DNA from: an uncultured Lachnospiraceae bacterium
GTDB taxonomy: Bacteria; Bacillota; Clostridia; Lachnospirales; Lachnospiraceae
Assembly: GCA_910577175.1 (NCBI GenBank)
Contig: CAJTLU010000016.1
Location: forward strand, 13,844 to 77,843
Reading direction: 5' to 3'
DNA: 64,000 bases
Under the pieces are notes generated by a model that ran no database searches, had not been told where the DNA came from, and saw only the letters and a list, made by a program, of their open reading frames with translations. The translations under genes were made by a program, and so were the position numbers. Each line of letters begins with the position of its first letter. Positions within the stretch are counted from its first letter, which is position 1. This document shows positions 7,416 to 16,370 of the stretch, piece by piece.

Positions 7416-8213
7416 TTATTCTGCGGCTAACGGGCTCCGCGTTTCCCTTTGCTCCCTCCACATCTGCTCCGGGTCGGGAAAATATTCGATTTTTACCAGC
7501 ATTAGTCCCTTTGCCGGTGCAGTCGGTCCCGCCGCTTCGCGGTTCCTTGCCTCAATCATTTCTTTGATTTCCTCCGGCTTTTTCCGGTGCTCTCCCACCA
7601 AAAGGAGCGTTCCTGCGATAATCCGCACCATATTGTAAAGAAATCCACTCCCACTCACGCGGATGGTAATCAAATGTCCGTCCTCTTCTACCTCCAGCGA
7701 GTAAATAGTGCGCACATGGTCCGGTACTTGTGCCTTGACGGAGCAGAAGCTAGTAAAGTCATGCTCCCCAAGAAAATATTGCGCTGCCTCCCGCATAGCC
7801 GCCACGTCTAAGGCATGATAAACGAAATGCGTATAACCCCGGTTAAAGGGTTGGATAAAGTCCGCATTCCAGATTTTATATTCATAGGTCTTTTTACTGT
7901 CCCATTTCCTCGGATGAAACTCCGGCGTCACCTCAAAGGAGCGCTGGATTACAATGTCCTCCGGCAGACTGTGGTTTAAGGCATAGCAGAGCTTTTCCGC
8001 CGGCATCCGGGTATTAGTATCAAACACCGCTGCGTTTCCCATAGCATGCACACCCGAATCGGTACGGCTTGCACCGATGACTGTAATCTCCTCTTTTAGC
8101 AGACGGGACAATTCACGGTTCAGTACCTCTTCCACCGTAAGCGCATTCGGCTGAATCTGCCAGCCGCAGTATTTTGTTCCGTCATATGCTACAATCAACA
8201 TAATCCGCCGCAT
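7416..8213 (-). CDS. truA: tRNA pseudouridine(38-40) synthase TruA
   Basis: Converts uridines 38-40 of the tRNA anticodon arm to pseudouridine. The catalytic aspartate is D52 in GASRTDSGVHA; other family marks are YDGTKYCGWQ at the start, YEYKIWN and GSGFLYNMVRIIAG. The ATG at 8213 (MRRIMLIVAYDG) is preceded by AGGAAGGAGG, so this start is preferred over an in-frame ATG 21 codons upstream; length 265 aa is typical. In Firmicutes truA usually follows ecfT directly, but three unrelated genes separate them here. The 230 bases between truA and rplM are AT-rich and hold the rplM promoter; I see no gene there. Confidence 0.95.
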   Translation of the reverse strand: MRRIMLIVAYDGTKYCGWQIQPNALTVEEVLNRELSRLLKEEITVIGASRTDSGVHAMGNAAVFDTNTRMPAEKLCYALNHSLPEDIVIQRSFEVTPEFHPRKWDSKKTYEYKIWNADFIQPFNRGYTHFVYHALDVAAMREAAQYFLGEHDFTSFCSVKAQVPDHVRTIYSLEVEEDGHLITIRVSGSGFLYNMVRIIAGTLLLVGEHRKKPEEIKEMIEARNREAAGPTAPAKGLMLVKIEYFPDPEQMWREQRETRSPLAAE

Positions 8214-8303
8214 CCATGCCCTCCTTCCTGTCAGCTGCCTGTCTAAAGCAAAAAGTTTGTTTGCAAATTCGTGCACTCCGCCCCTGCATTATCCTCCCGG
8301 AAA

Positions 8304-8921
8304 TCACAGCAGCGCTGTCTGCAAAAGCTTTTCATAGGTCTCTGCCGTTATATGCCTCTTTAACAACGGCATTGCTTCCTCATACTCATTGACGGCAGTC
8401 CCATAGGTATCCGTCTTTGTAATGGAAAAACCAAAATCATTATATAGCTTGATTGCCTTGTAAGAACAAGGCTGCGTATGCAGATAAATTTTCTGCCCTT
8501 TTGCAAAGCGCTCAAATAGTTTCATTACCTGCGTAATCAGCATTCTCGCATAGCCGTTTCCCGCATAGGCATCGTCTACGGCAAGCCAGTGCAGGACAGG
8601 AACCCTTTCTCCGTTTTTTTGCTCAAACCATGCCATACAGGTGCCTATGTATCTGCCGGTCTCCTGCTCCTTCAAAAAAAGGCAGCGCTCTGATAACTCC
8701 TGCTGTCTGGCCCCGTAGCGCTCCATAAAACAGGCGGCAGCATCGGACACGGAAGCCTCCGAAAACTCCCCCGCCGCCTTTTGTACCTTTGCCCAGACCG
8801 TCTCCATACCCTCTTTATAAAATACTGCCTCTACGCCGGACGGCAGCTCCAGATAGGCAGACTTGTCAATCCGGTCACAGCGCATAATAATACTTTTATA
8901 TTCTATCGACGCATCTATCAT
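8304..8921 (-). CDS. GNAT-family N-acetyltransferase
   Basis: A 205 aa acetyltransferase. The core runs from about residue 75 (KEQETGRYIGTCMAWFE) through VLHWLAVDDAYAGNGYARMLITQVM, which holds the acetyl-CoA-binding QxxGxG/A-like loop (AGNGYA), to HTQPCSYKAIKLYNDFGF. The N-terminal 70 residues include YLELPSGVEAVFYKEGMETVW, seen in related clostridial acetyltransferases. The start at 8921 has AAAGGGGGA upstream. It is one of three accessory genes lying between ecfT and truA. Substrate unknown. Confidence 0.85.
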   Translation of the reverse strand: MIDASIEYKSIIMRCDRIDKSAYLELPSGVEAVFYKEGMETVWAKVQKAAGEFSEASVSDAAACFMERYGARQQELSERCLFLKEQETGRYIGTCMAWFEQKNGERVPVLHWLAVDDAYAGNGYARMLITQVMKLFERFAKGQKIYLHTQPCSYKAIKLYNDFGFSITKTDTYGTAVNEYEEAMPLLKRHITAETYEKLLQTALL

Positions 8922-8986
8922 TCCCTGACTCCCCCTTTCACCGCGTAATATTTCAAAGTGATTGCTATCTGACTTGTAATTAAAAG

Positions 8987-9322
8987 CTACTCATCTTTTG
9001 GTCTGGGACCATTTGGCAGAGGTTTTCCATTTTTATCCCGGTTAATAGGAGTTGCCTTAAGATGAAACTGTATACATCCATCAGCGCATGGTATATTTAT
9101 TTCATATTTTTCTTTTTCACCTCGATATGTAAAATCACCGCCACATCGAATAACTTCACACCATGTGTATACTTTTATCATTGTTTTAGGACACATTCCA
9201 GCAGGACATTCATAGGAAAAGACGAATTTATCTCCTTTTTCCAATCCAAGCCGACAGTGTCCTGCTTTTCCCTCTATTGCTGTCAATTCAAATTGCCAAT
9301 CTTCAGTACACCATTTTTGCAT
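8987..9322 (-). CDS. Small cysteine-rich TIGR04076-family protein
   Basis: A 111 aa protein with nine cysteines, fitting the TIGR04076 family of small proteins of unknown function. The cysteine-bearing segments are QKWCTED, SYECPAGMCPKTMIKVYTWCEVIRCGGDF and IPCADGCIQFHLKATPI. The number and spacing of cysteines suggest metal or iron-sulfur binding, which is inference. I chose the ATG at 9322 because GGAGG lies five bases upstream; a longer reading back to 9457 would overlap the upstream kinase gene and has no ribosome-binding site. It lies downstream of the phosphotransferase on the same strand. Confidence 0.8.
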   Translation of the reverse strand: MQKWCTEDWQFELTAIEGKAGHCRLGLEKGDKFVFSYECPAGMCPKTMIKVYTWCEVIRCGGDFTYRGEKEKYEINIPCADGCIQFHLKATPINRDKNGKPLPNGPRPKDE

Positions 9323-9410
9323 ACTAACCTCCAATGTTAATATCAATAATCTGCTCAATAAATTCTGGTTTATATGTTTGCAATTTAACACGCATATAAA
9401 ATACAAAACC

Positions 9411-10412
9411 TCAAGCCAGCCAATTCCTGATTTGCTCCGTCTTTGTCCGGTACGCATACAGCTCCTTTATCGTTCCACTGACCTGCTCTTCTCCCAGTCT
9501 GACCTCTTCCTCGTCCGACGCCTCTTGCCCCAGGGCGCGTTTCAGATTATATTCCAGCCAGCCAAGCATTCCACCGGAAGCTCCGGCAAATACCGCCGTC
9601 CATTCTGCCCTTGACAAATCCATATGCTTTTCATAGGCTTTTACGATAGCTTCAAAAAAGCTGCGTCTGAGACCGCCCTGCCCGTCGTCTGCCCAATAAT
9701 TGATGACCTCTAAAAGCTCCTGATACGGATTGACATATCCTGCTGCTTCCCAGTCAATCACCACCGGCTCCGTGCCGTTCCACATTACATTTTTCGGGTC
9801 AAGGTCCCTGTGGCTGATTACAAGCTTCTGTGCAAGTACAGCCTGTGCGTCATGCGCTTCCTGATTCCATGCCCGGATATCCGGGATAGCTGCCTCATAC
9901 TGCGAAAGCCATGGATTCGTCTGCGCCTTCTGCTCCTTTGCCTTTTGTAAGAGGTTCTCCCAGTCATACAGAGGGACGGCTTCCTCCTCCGGCTCCATCC
10001 CGTCGCACGTGATATTCCTCTGGTGCATCTTCCCTAAAATCGTTCCAATAGCCGCACAGTGCTTTTCGTTGATTTCTCCCGGAAATACGGAAGCCCCGTC
10101 AACCCAGCGAAATACCATGTAAAAGCCCCCATCCAGCGGATGGACCTGCCTCCCGTTCCACTCCAGTGCTACCGCCGCTGGAATGTCTTTGGAAAAGATG
10201 GCAGCCGCTTTTTCAGAATGTATCATATTCTGCAAAGCTTCCGGTCTTTTCATAATCCCGTCATCCAGCACCTTGACCGCAAATACTCCGTCCGGGGTGA
10301 CAACGCGGTACATCTTATGCAGCAGACCGCCCTTTACCGCAACAGGAGCTTCCAATACTTCTCCTAAAGAAAGCTCCTTCATCAGTTTTTCTATTTGTAT
10401 CCTGTAATTCAT
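9411..10412 (-). CDS. Aminoglycoside-phosphotransferase-like (APH/choline kinase fold) kinase
   Basis: A 333 aa kinase-like protein. The catalytic loop is HRDLDPKNVMW (about residues 201-211) and the metal-binding aspartate lies in VVIDWEAAGY. An N-terminal lobe carries FAVKVLDDG, whose lysine would contact ATP. Family knowledge: APH-fold proteins phosphorylate hydroxyls of aminoglycosides, sugars, choline or homoserine, so resistance should not be assumed. The ATG at 10412 follows GTGAGGAAAGAA; an in-frame GTG four codons upstream is possible. It sits about 120 bases after ecfT and is not part of the usual conserved operon. Confidence 0.85.
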   Translation of the reverse strand: MNYRIQIEKLMKELSLGEVLEAPVAVKGGLLHKMYRVVTPDGVFAVKVLDDGIMKRPEALQNMIHSEKAAAIFSKDIPAAVALEWNGRQVHPLDGGFYMVFRWVDGASVFPGEINEKHCAAIGTILGKMHQRNITCDGMEPEEEAVPLYDWENLLQKAKEQKAQTNPWLSQYEAAIPDIRAWNQEAHDAQAVLAQKLVISHRDLDPKNVMWNGTEPVVIDWEAAGYVNPYQELLEVINYWADDGQGGLRRSFFEAIVKAYEKHMDLSRAEWTAVFAGASGGMLGWLEYNLKRALGQEASDEEEVRLGEEQVSGTIKELYAYRTKTEQIRNWLA

Positions 10413-10534
10413 TTCTTTCCTCACTTAACTTTCCTTTTCTTCTCTTTTCCTCTTCTTAAGAGGCTTCTGCATAAAGTACAGCAGTCCGGGTATAGCAGAT
10501 TCTTCCGGACAGGAAGACGCTTGCGGACGGCACA

Positions 10535-11341
10535 TTACCGGAATAAGAATCCGCTTCCGATGACCGTCCCGAGATACGCAAATAAAATAAGGTAGGCTGC
10601 CGCGTCTCTCTTCTGATAGCGTAACGGCTTCATCTTCGTGCGCCCGTCCCCGCCGTGATAACAACGCGCCTCCATGGCAAGGGCAAGGTCATTGGCACGG
10701 CGGAAAGCGGAAACAAACAGTGGTACTAAAAGAGGCACCAGCGCCTTTGCACGCTGTAACAGCCTTCCGCTTTCAAAATCCGCACCTCTTGCCTGCTGTG
10801 CCTTCATAATTTTGTCCGTTTCCTCAATCAGAATCGGAATAAACCGCAGGGCAATCGACATCATCATCGCAATCTCATGGACCGGAACCCGGATTTTTTT
10901 CAGGAAGCCAAGTCCCTTTTCCAGACCGTCCGTCATCTGGTTCGGCGTGGTAGTAAACGTCATAAGAGAAGAGCCGATTACTAAAAGCACAAGGCGCACT
11001 GCCATCAGCGCCGCCATAATCACACCCTCGTCATAAATATGGATAATCCAAAAGGAGAAAACCTCTTCCCCGTTTCTAGTCAGCAGCAGGTTAAATAGTA
11101 ATGTAATCAGCAAAAGGAAAAACACCGGACGGAGTCCCCGCACAATATAACGGAACGGCACCTTGGAGAGCTTTATGACACAGCCTACAAACACCGTCGC
11201 AATCACATAACCCAGATATCCCGAAAACACAAACAGAGAAATCAGAAAAAGCATCGTCCCGGAAAGCTTTACCCGCGGGTCCAGCCGGTGTATGGGCGAG
11301 TCTACAGGATAATACTGCCCGATGGTAATATCACGAATCAT
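10535..11341 (-). CDS. ecfT: Energy-coupling factor transporter transmembrane protein EcfT
   Basis: Membrane scaffold of the group II ECF vitamin importer, joining the EcfA1/EcfA2 ATPases to exchangeable substrate-binding S components. It has about five to six transmembrane helices. Both cytoplasmic coupling motifs are visible: QQARGADFESG and MEARCYHGG, close to the X-R-G consensus. Its ATG overlaps the ecfA2 stop (ATGA), so the two are translationally coupled. Length 268 aa is standard. No S component is encoded nearby, as usual for this shared module. Confidence 0.95.
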   Translation of the reverse strand: MIRDITIGQYYPVDSPIHRLDPRVKLSGTMLFLISLFVFSGYLGYVIATVFVGCVIKLSKVPFRYIVRGLRPVFFLLLITLLFNLLLTRNGEEVFSFWIIHIYDEGVIMAALMAVRLVLLVIGSSLMTFTTTPNQMTDGLEKGLGFLKKIRVPVHEIAMMMSIALRFIPILIEETDKIMKAQQARGADFESGRLLQRAKALVPLLVPLFVSAFRRANDLALAMEARCYHGGDGRTKMKPLRYQKRDAAAYLILFAYLGTVIGSGFLFR

Positions 11342-12273
11342 CTCCTGCCTCCCTTCCAGTCTGCAAGCAGAAGCTCCTTTGCTTCCTCTATAGTCGTTGC
11401 ATTCTGCGGCAGGGAAATTCCCGCGCTTTTTAACGCCTCCGACAGATAGGTTACCTGCGGCGCCGCAAGACCGATGCCTTCTAACTCCTGATATGCATCA
11501 AAGATTTCCTTTGGCGTCCCGTCGGCAAAAATCCTGCCTCCGTTCATTACAATCAGTCTGGAGGCATATCTTGCCACATCCTCCATACTGTGTGAGACCA
11601 GAATAATTGTTCTGTTTCCTTCCCTGTGAATCTGCGCAATGCGGTCTAAAATCTCATCCCTTCCCCGTGGGTCCAGTCCCGCGGTCGGCTCATCCAGAAT
11701 CAGGATATCCGGCTGCATGGCAAGCACACCGGCGATTGCCACACGGCGCTTCTGCCCGCCCGAAAGCTCAAACGGGGATGCGTCGTAAAGCTCCTCTCCG
11801 ATTCCTGCCTCCTTTAACGCGGCAAAGGTCCGCATATCTGCCTCAAGCCCGGACAGTCCCATGTTCTTCGGCCCGAACGCTACATCCTTTACTACCGTCG
11901 TTTCAAACAGCTGATGCTCCGGATACTGGAACACCAGCCCCACCTTGCTCCGCAATTCCTTTTTATTGTAATCGGCAGCGCCGATGTCATTTCCTTTATA
12001 ATAAATATGTCCGGAGGTAGGTGCAACCAACCCATTTAAGTGCTGTACCAAAGTGGATTTCCCTGAACCGGTATGCCCGATTAAACCGATAAACTCTCCG
12101 CTTTGCAGTACCAGATTGATATCCTGCAAGGCATGCTTTTCGTATGCCGTACCGGCACCGTATACATAATTTACATGGTCTAATACCATACACTCCCGCA
12201 GGTCCCTGTTTTTTGCCTCTGTTTCTATCACGCTGCCTCCTTCCTGTCCTGATTGTTCTGCAGTTTCTCCCAC
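11338..12273 (-). CDS. ecfA2: ECF transporter ATP-binding subunit EcfA2
   Basis: Second ATPase of the ECF importer. Walker A GHTGSGKST, Q-loop VFQYPEHQLF, signature LSGGQKRRVAIAGV, Walker B LILDEPTAGLDP and H-loop VSHSMEDVA are all intact. The start is uncertain: a GTG at 12273 gives 311 aa, while a GTG fourteen codons later has a better AGGAGG site and would remove a charged, non-conserved N-terminus. The C-terminal extension past the ATPase core (QVTYLSEALKSAGISLP) is typical of EcfA proteins. It lies 22 bases after ecfA1. Confidence 0.95.
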   Translation of the reverse strand: MGETAEQSGQEGGSVIETEAKNRDLRECMVLDHVNYVYGAGTAYEKHALQDINLVLQSGEFIGLIGHTGSGKSTLVQHLNGLVAPTSGHIYYKGNDIGAADYNKKELRSKVGLVFQYPEHQLFETTVVKDVAFGPKNMGLSGLEADMRTFAALKEAGIGEELYDASPFELSGGQKRRVAIAGVLAMQPDILILDEPTAGLDPRGRDEILDRIAQIHREGNRTIILVSHSMEDVARYASRLIVMNGGRIFADGTPKEIFDAYQELEGIGLAAPQVTYLSEALKSAGISLPQNATTIEEAKELLLADWKGGRR

Positions 12274-12295
12274 TGGCTTCCTTCAGCTAAGTTAA

Positions 12296-13177
12296 TTACA
12301 CGAAAGCTCCCTCAAGCTTTGCTTTTGCAGCGCAGTACGCTGTCTTGAACTCCTGCACCGTGAGAATTCCATCCGGCAGCGGGACGCCCTCCTTTTTCAG
12401 CTCGTAAGCAAGCTCCGTTACCTGCGGCACATCCAGACGATATTCCTTCAGCCGCTCTACCTGGGAAAAAATCTCCTTTGGTGTTCCCTGCATCACGACT
12501 TTCCCGCCGTCCATCACAATCACGCGGTCGGCGTCAATAACCTCATCCATATAATGTGTAATCAAAAGAATCGTCACACCTTCGTTTTTATTCAGCTCAT
12601 GCACGGTCCGCATCACTTCCTTACGCCCTACCGGGTCAAGCATCGCAGTCGGTTCGTCCAAAATAATGCACTCCGGCCGCATTGCCATGATACCGGCAAT
12701 TGCCACACGCTGCTTTTGCCCGCCGGACAATTTGTTCGGCGAATGGCTCCGATATGCCGTCATCCCTACCGCCGTCAGACTCTCTTCGACCCTGCGCCAG
12801 ATTTCTTCGGTCGGTACACCGATATTTTCAGGTCCGAACGCCACATCTTCTTCCACTACCGTTGCAATAATCTGGTTATCCGGATTCTGGAACACCATAC
12901 CTGCGCTCCGCCGGATATCCCACAAATGCTCCTCGTCCTTCGTATCCATCCCGTTTACAATAACGGTTCCCTCCGTAGGGGACAAAAGCGCATTGATATG
13001 TTTCGCCACGGTAGATTTTCCGGAACCATTATGACCCAGGATTGCAACAAACTCGCCCCGTTTTACCTCCAGACTCACTTCATCCAGCGCTCTGGCAATA
13101 CTCTCAACGTTGCCTTCTTCATCCCGGCGGATATACTCGAATATAAGCTTATTTGTGGAAAGCATGCTCTTTTTCAT
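12296..13177 (-). CDS. ecfA1: ECF transporter ATP-binding subunit EcfA1
   Basis: First ATPase of the ECF importer, 293 aa. Walker A GHNGSGKST, Q-loop VFQNPDNQI, signature LSGGQKQRVAIAGI, Walker B IILDEPTAMLDP and the H-loop HYMDEV are present. It pairs with EcfA2 to drive vitamin uptake through EcfT. AAAGGAG precedes the ATG. It follows rplQ after a 188-base gap that contains an intrinsic terminator, so it may be read by partial read-through or by a promoter in that gap. Confidence 0.95.
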   Translation of the reverse strand: MKKSMLSTNKLIFEYIRRDEEGNVESIARALDEVSLEVKRGEFVAILGHNGSGKSTVAKHINALLSPTEGTVIVNGMDTKDEEHLWDIRRSAGMVFQNPDNQIIATVVEEDVAFGPENIGVPTEEIWRRVEESLTAVGMTAYRSHSPNKLSGGQKQRVAIAGIMAMRPECIILDEPTAMLDPVGRKEVMRTVHELNKNEGVTILLITHYMDEVIDADRVIVMDGGKVVMQGTPKEIFSQVERLKEYRLDVPQVTELAYELKKEGVPLPDGILTVQEFKTAYCAAKAKLEGAFV

Positions 13178-13319
13178 AACGGTCTCCTTTCTCCTTCTTT
13201 CCCGACGGCCATTTGTAGCTGCCTATCCCGTGGCTTACCGCTTTTAAAATGGATAAAAGATAGAAATTTTTGCGTACTTCCGGTTATGCGGCTCCGCAAG
13301 CCGCTTCTGCGGTATATGG

Positions 13320-13357
13320 AAAAGGGGCTATCACACTATTCTCAGTGCGACAGCCCC
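13320..13357 (-). terminator. Intrinsic terminator or attenuator after rplQ
   Basis: Fourteen-base arms (13324-13337 and 13344-13357), paired throughout with two G-U pairs and a 6-base loop, followed on the minus strand by only four Ts. It lies 8 bases past the rplQ stop. The weak T tract may allow read-through into ecfA1. Confidence 0.75.
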
Positions 13358-13365
13358 GCCACTCA

Positions 13366-13902
13366 CTAAACTAATTCAATGAAAACTTCCATTGCTGCGT
13401 CGCCCTTACGCTGGCCCAGCTTCACGATTCTGGTGTAGCCGCCCTTGCGGTCTGCATACTTCGGTGCAATCTCATCAAAGAGCTTATCTGCAACATCAAT
13501 CTTCTTTGTATTCTTCTTCTTAGCGGCTGCTTCGGCCGGAACAAAGGTAATTCCGTAGAGTACCTTGTTCATCTGACGCCTTGCATGAAGTCTGGAAGCT
13601 GCTTCCTTCTTGATTTCCTTGTCCACTTCATCGAATACGGTTACTTTCTTGCCGTCAACTACTTCCTTAACTCTCTTACCGTCTTTGTCCTTACGGGCAA
13701 CCTTAGCCTTTACGGTAACCATCTCGTAGTTATCCTTTTCCTTTACTGCCATCGTAATCAGATGCTCGGCTATGCTGCGGATTTCCTTTGCTTTAGCTTC
13801 TGTTGTTCTGATTTTGCCATGGTACAACAGGTTTGTCACCTGATTTCTTAACAATGCTTTTCTCTGGCTCGACGTTCTGCCGAGTTTTCTATAGCCTGCC
13901 AT
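13366..13902 (-). CDS. rplQ: 50S ribosomal protein L17, long form
   Basis: L17 with the conserved start GYRKLGRTSSQRKALLRN and the C-terminal YTRIVKLGQRKGDAAMEVFIEL. At 178 aa it is about 60 residues longer than the usual 115-125. The extra part, about residues 65-140, is lysine-rich (KDKDGKRVKEVVDGKKV and AEAAAKKKNTKKIDV) and separates the two conserved halves. It is the last gene of the rpmJ-rpsM-rpsK-rpsD-rpoA-rplQ block. Near the peptide exit tunnel in the ribosome. Confidence 0.96.
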   Translation of the reverse strand: MAGYRKLGRTSSQRKALLRNQVTNLLYHGKIRTTEAKAKEIRSIAEHLITMAVKEKDNYEMVTVKAKVARKDKDGKRVKEVVDGKKVTVFDEVDKEIKKEAASRLHARRQMNKVLYGITFVPAEAAAKKKNTKKIDVADKLFDEIAPKYADRKGGYTRIVKLGQRKGDAAMEVFIELV

Positions 13903-13920
13903 TGCGCCTTCCTCCTAATC

Positions 13921-14880
13921 TTAGTCATCGCCTTGGTTCAAAGACAAACCAAGCTCTTTTAACTTTGCAAGTACCTCCTCTAAGGACTTGCGACCAAGGT
14001 TACGCACCTTCATCATATCCTCAGGAGTCTTGTTAATTAACTCTTCCACGGTATTGATACTGGCTCTCTTCAAGCAGTTAAAGGAACGAACCGAAAGCTC
14101 AAGCTCTTCAATGCTCATTTCAAGCGCCTTGCTCTTATCGTTGCTCTCCTTCTCAACCAGCACCTCAACGGTCTTTGCCTTCTCGGAAAGGTTGATAAAG
14201 GAATTCAAATGCTCACTCAGCACCTTTGCCGCAAGACTTACTGCCTCGTCTGGCGCCAGCGTGCCGTTGGTAAACACATCCAACGTCAGCTTATCAAAAT
14301 CCGTAATCTGTCCGACACGCGTATTCTCTACGGTAAGATTTACACGCTCTACCGGTGTAAAGATAGAATCGATAGCGATTACGCTAATCGGCATCTGATC
14401 ATTCTTATTTTTGTCCGCGCCAATATAACCTCTGCCCTTCTGAATGGTCAGTTCCATATACAGCCTGGAGTCCGGGCCACCGTTTAAAGTGGCAATTACC
14501 TGTTCCGGATTCATAATCTCAATATCCTGGTCCACCCGAATATCAGCGGCAGTAACCACACCTTCGCCGGAGAAGTCAATATAGGCCGTCTTCAGCCCGT
14601 TTGTTTCGCTTGTGTTCTTAATGGCAAGACTCTTGATGTTCATAATAATCTCGGTAACGTCTTCTTTTACGCCCGGAATCGTGCTGAACTCATGTACTAC
14701 GCCGTCAATCTTTACATGACTGACTGCGGCACCCGGCAGGGACGAAAGCATAATTCTTCTGAGGGAATTACCCAACGTCGTCCCGTACCCTCTCTCAAGA
14801 GGCTCTACCACAAAACGACCGTACTTATTATCTTCGGAAATTTCAGCAATTTCAATTTTCGGTTTTTCAAAATCAAACAA
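13921..14880 (-). CDS. rpoA: DNA-directed RNA polymerase subunit alpha
   Basis: Alpha subunit of 319 aa, which nucleates RNA polymerase assembly and contacts upstream promoter elements and activators. The N-terminal dimerisation domain shows VEPLERGYGTTLGNSLRRIMLSSLPG and the C-terminal domain shows the helix-hairpin-helix stretch LNCLKRASINTVEELINKT-like sequence ending RNLGRKSLEEVLAKL. It lies between rpsD and rplQ, as in other Firmicutes. Confidence 0.98.
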   Translation of the reverse strand: MFDFEKPKIEIAEISEDNKYGRFVVEPLERGYGTTLGNSLRRIMLSSLPGAAVSHVKIDGVVHEFSTIPGVKEDVTEIIMNIKSLAIKNTSETNGLKTAYIDFSGEGVVTAADIRVDQDIEIMNPEQVIATLNGGPDSRLYMELTIQKGRGYIGADKNKNDQMPISVIAIDSIFTPVERVNLTVENTRVGQITDFDKLTLDVFTNGTLAPDEAVSLAAKVLSEHLNSFINLSEKAKTVEVLVEKESNDKSKALEMSIEELELSVRSFNCLKRASINTVEELINKTPEDMMKVRNLGRKSLEEVLAKLKELGLSLNQGDD

Positions 14881-14909
14881 AGCGACCCTCCTTGTTCATT
14901 AAAAGTTGA

Positions 14910-15506
14910 TTACTTAGAATACAACTCGACGATAAGCATCTCATCTACCGGGACATCAATCTGCTCTCTGGACGGAATTTCCTTTACTGTGCCGGTCAGA
15001 TTCTCCTGGTCTGCTTCCAGCCAGCCTGCAACGGTTCTTCCGCCGGTCACTTCAAGAACGTCCTTATATCTCTGGGTACTCTTAGCTTTTTCGGAAATAG
15101 AAATTACATCGCCTGCTTTTACAATGTAGGACGGAATATTTACGCACTTGCCGTTTACAAGAACATGCTTGTGGTCGACAATCTGTCTCGCCTCACGTCT
15201 GGTTCTTGCAAAGCCAAGACGGAAGATTACATTATCAAGACGAAGCTCTAAAAGGATGAGCATATTCTCACCGGTTGTACCGTACTTAAGCTTCTTTGCA
15301 TTCTCAAAATTATTGCGGAACGGCTTCTCCAGAACGCCATAGATAAACTTTGCCTTCTGCTTCTCACGAAGCTGCATGCCGTACTCGCTTACCTTCTTGC
15401 CCGCTCTTGCAAAATTTCTGTTAGACTTCTTATCAATGCCGATATATGCCGGCTCAATGCCAAGGCTTCTGCATTTCTTTAAAACAGGACCCATATCTCT
15501 TGCCAT
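14910..15506 (-). CDS. rpsD: 30S ribosomal protein S4
   Basis: S4 of 198 aa, a primary 16S rRNA binder and, in Firmicutes, often an autoregulator. It starts MARDMGPVLKKCRSLG and holds the S4 RNA-binding domain (RLDNVIFRLGFARTRREARQ, DHKHVLVNG). The ATG at 15506 with AAAGGAG is preferred; a reading 19 codons longer would overlap the rpsK stop region. Here rpsD is inside the alpha operon, unlike in Bacillus, where it stands alone. Confidence 0.98.
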   Translation of the reverse strand: MARDMGPVLKKCRSLGIEPAYIGIDKKSNRNFARAGKKVSEYGMQLREKQKAKFIYGVLEKPFRNNFENAKKLKYGTTGENMLILLELRLDNVIFRLGFARTRREARQIVDHKHVLVNGKCVNIPSYIVKAGDVISISEKAKSTQRYKDVLEVTGGRTVAGWLEADQENLTGTVKEIPSREQIDVPVDEMLIVELYSK

Positions 15507-15528
15507 GTCAGTTCTCCTTTCACTTTCA

Positions 15529-15927
15529 TCAGACTCTTCTGCGCTTCGGCGGTCTGCAGCCATTGTGCGGAACCGGGGTTACGTCCTTAATGCTGGTAAC
15601 CTCAATACCACATGCCTGAAGGGCACGGATTGCTGCCTCTCTGCCGGAACCCGGTCCCTTTACCATAACGTCAACCGACTTTAATCCGTGCGGGATTGCT
15701 GCCTTTGCTGCCGTTTCTGCTGCCATCTGTGCCGCATAAGGAGTAGACTTTCTGGAACCTCTGAATCCTAATCCACCGGCGCTTGCCCAGGAAAGAGCAT
15801 TGCCTTCTGCATCTGTAAGCGTAACGATTGTATTATTAAAAGATGACTGAATGTGTGCCTGTCCGCGATCCACGTTCTTCTTGACACGCTTCTTAGCCAC
15901 TTTCTTTGCTGCTAACTTCTTAGCCAT
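15529..15927 (-). CDS. rpsK: 30S ribosomal protein S11
   Basis: S11 of 132 aa, forming the platform of the 30S subunit near the E site. Motifs HIQSSFNNTIVTLTD, GFRGSRKSTPYAAQ and the C-terminal DVTPVPHNGCRPPKRRRV are conserved. The N-terminal twenty residues are lysine- and alanine-rich. It is 17 bases after rpsM. Confidence 0.98.
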   Translation of the reverse strand: MAKKLAAKKVAKKRVKKNVDRGQAHIQSSFNNTIVTLTDAEGNALSWASAGGLGFRGSRKSTPYAAQMAAETAAKAAIPHGLKSVDVMVKGPGSGREAAIRALQACGIEVTSIKDVTPVPHNGCRPPKRRRV

Positions 15928-15944
15928 GACAAATCCTCCTTATA

Positions 15945-16313
15945 TTACTTCTTCTTATTCGCAACTGTTCTCTTCGGACCTTTTCTGGTTCTTGCGTTAT
16001 TCTTTGTATTCTGTCCGCGGACCGGAAGTCCCTTTCTATGACGAATGCCTCTGTAGCAGCCGATTTCCTGCAGTCTCTTGATATTTAAGGCAATCTCACG
16101 TCTTAAGTCACCTTCTACCATATAATCTGCATCAATCACATCACGAATCCTTGCTACTTCCTCATCGGTCAAATCCTTAACACGCGTGTCCGGATTCACA
16201 TTTGCCTTGGCAAGAATCTTGTTGGAACTTACTCTGCCGATACCATAAACATAGGTAAGGCCGATTTCTACACGTTTCTCTCTTGGTAAATCTACACCAC
16301 TGATACGAGCCAT
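15945..16313 (-). CDS. rpsM: 30S ribosomal protein S13
   Basis: S13 of 122 aa, in the 30S head and contacting the P-site tRNA. It opens MARISGVDLPREKRVEIGLTY-like and ends in the basic GQNTKNNARTRKGPKRTVANKKK-type tail. It is separated from rpmJ by an unusually long 419-base spacer, which carries a cluster of three small hairpins. Confidence 0.98.
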   Translation of the reverse strand: MARISGVDLPREKRVEIGLTYVYGIGRVSSNKILAKANVNPDTRVKDLTDEEVARIRDVIDADYMVEGDLRREIALNIKRLQEIGCYRGIRHRKGLPVRGQNTKNNARTRKGPKRTVANKKK

Positions 16314-16370
16314 GTGCGCATTACACCTCCGTTAAATATTGTTAATCGTTTCTGCGGATTTCTCCGCCAT

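Noticed and set aside
9323..9457. Longer N-terminus for the TIGR04076 protein.
   Set aside because: It would overlap the kinase gene end and add a non-family stretch. The ATG at 9322 has a clear GGAGG site.
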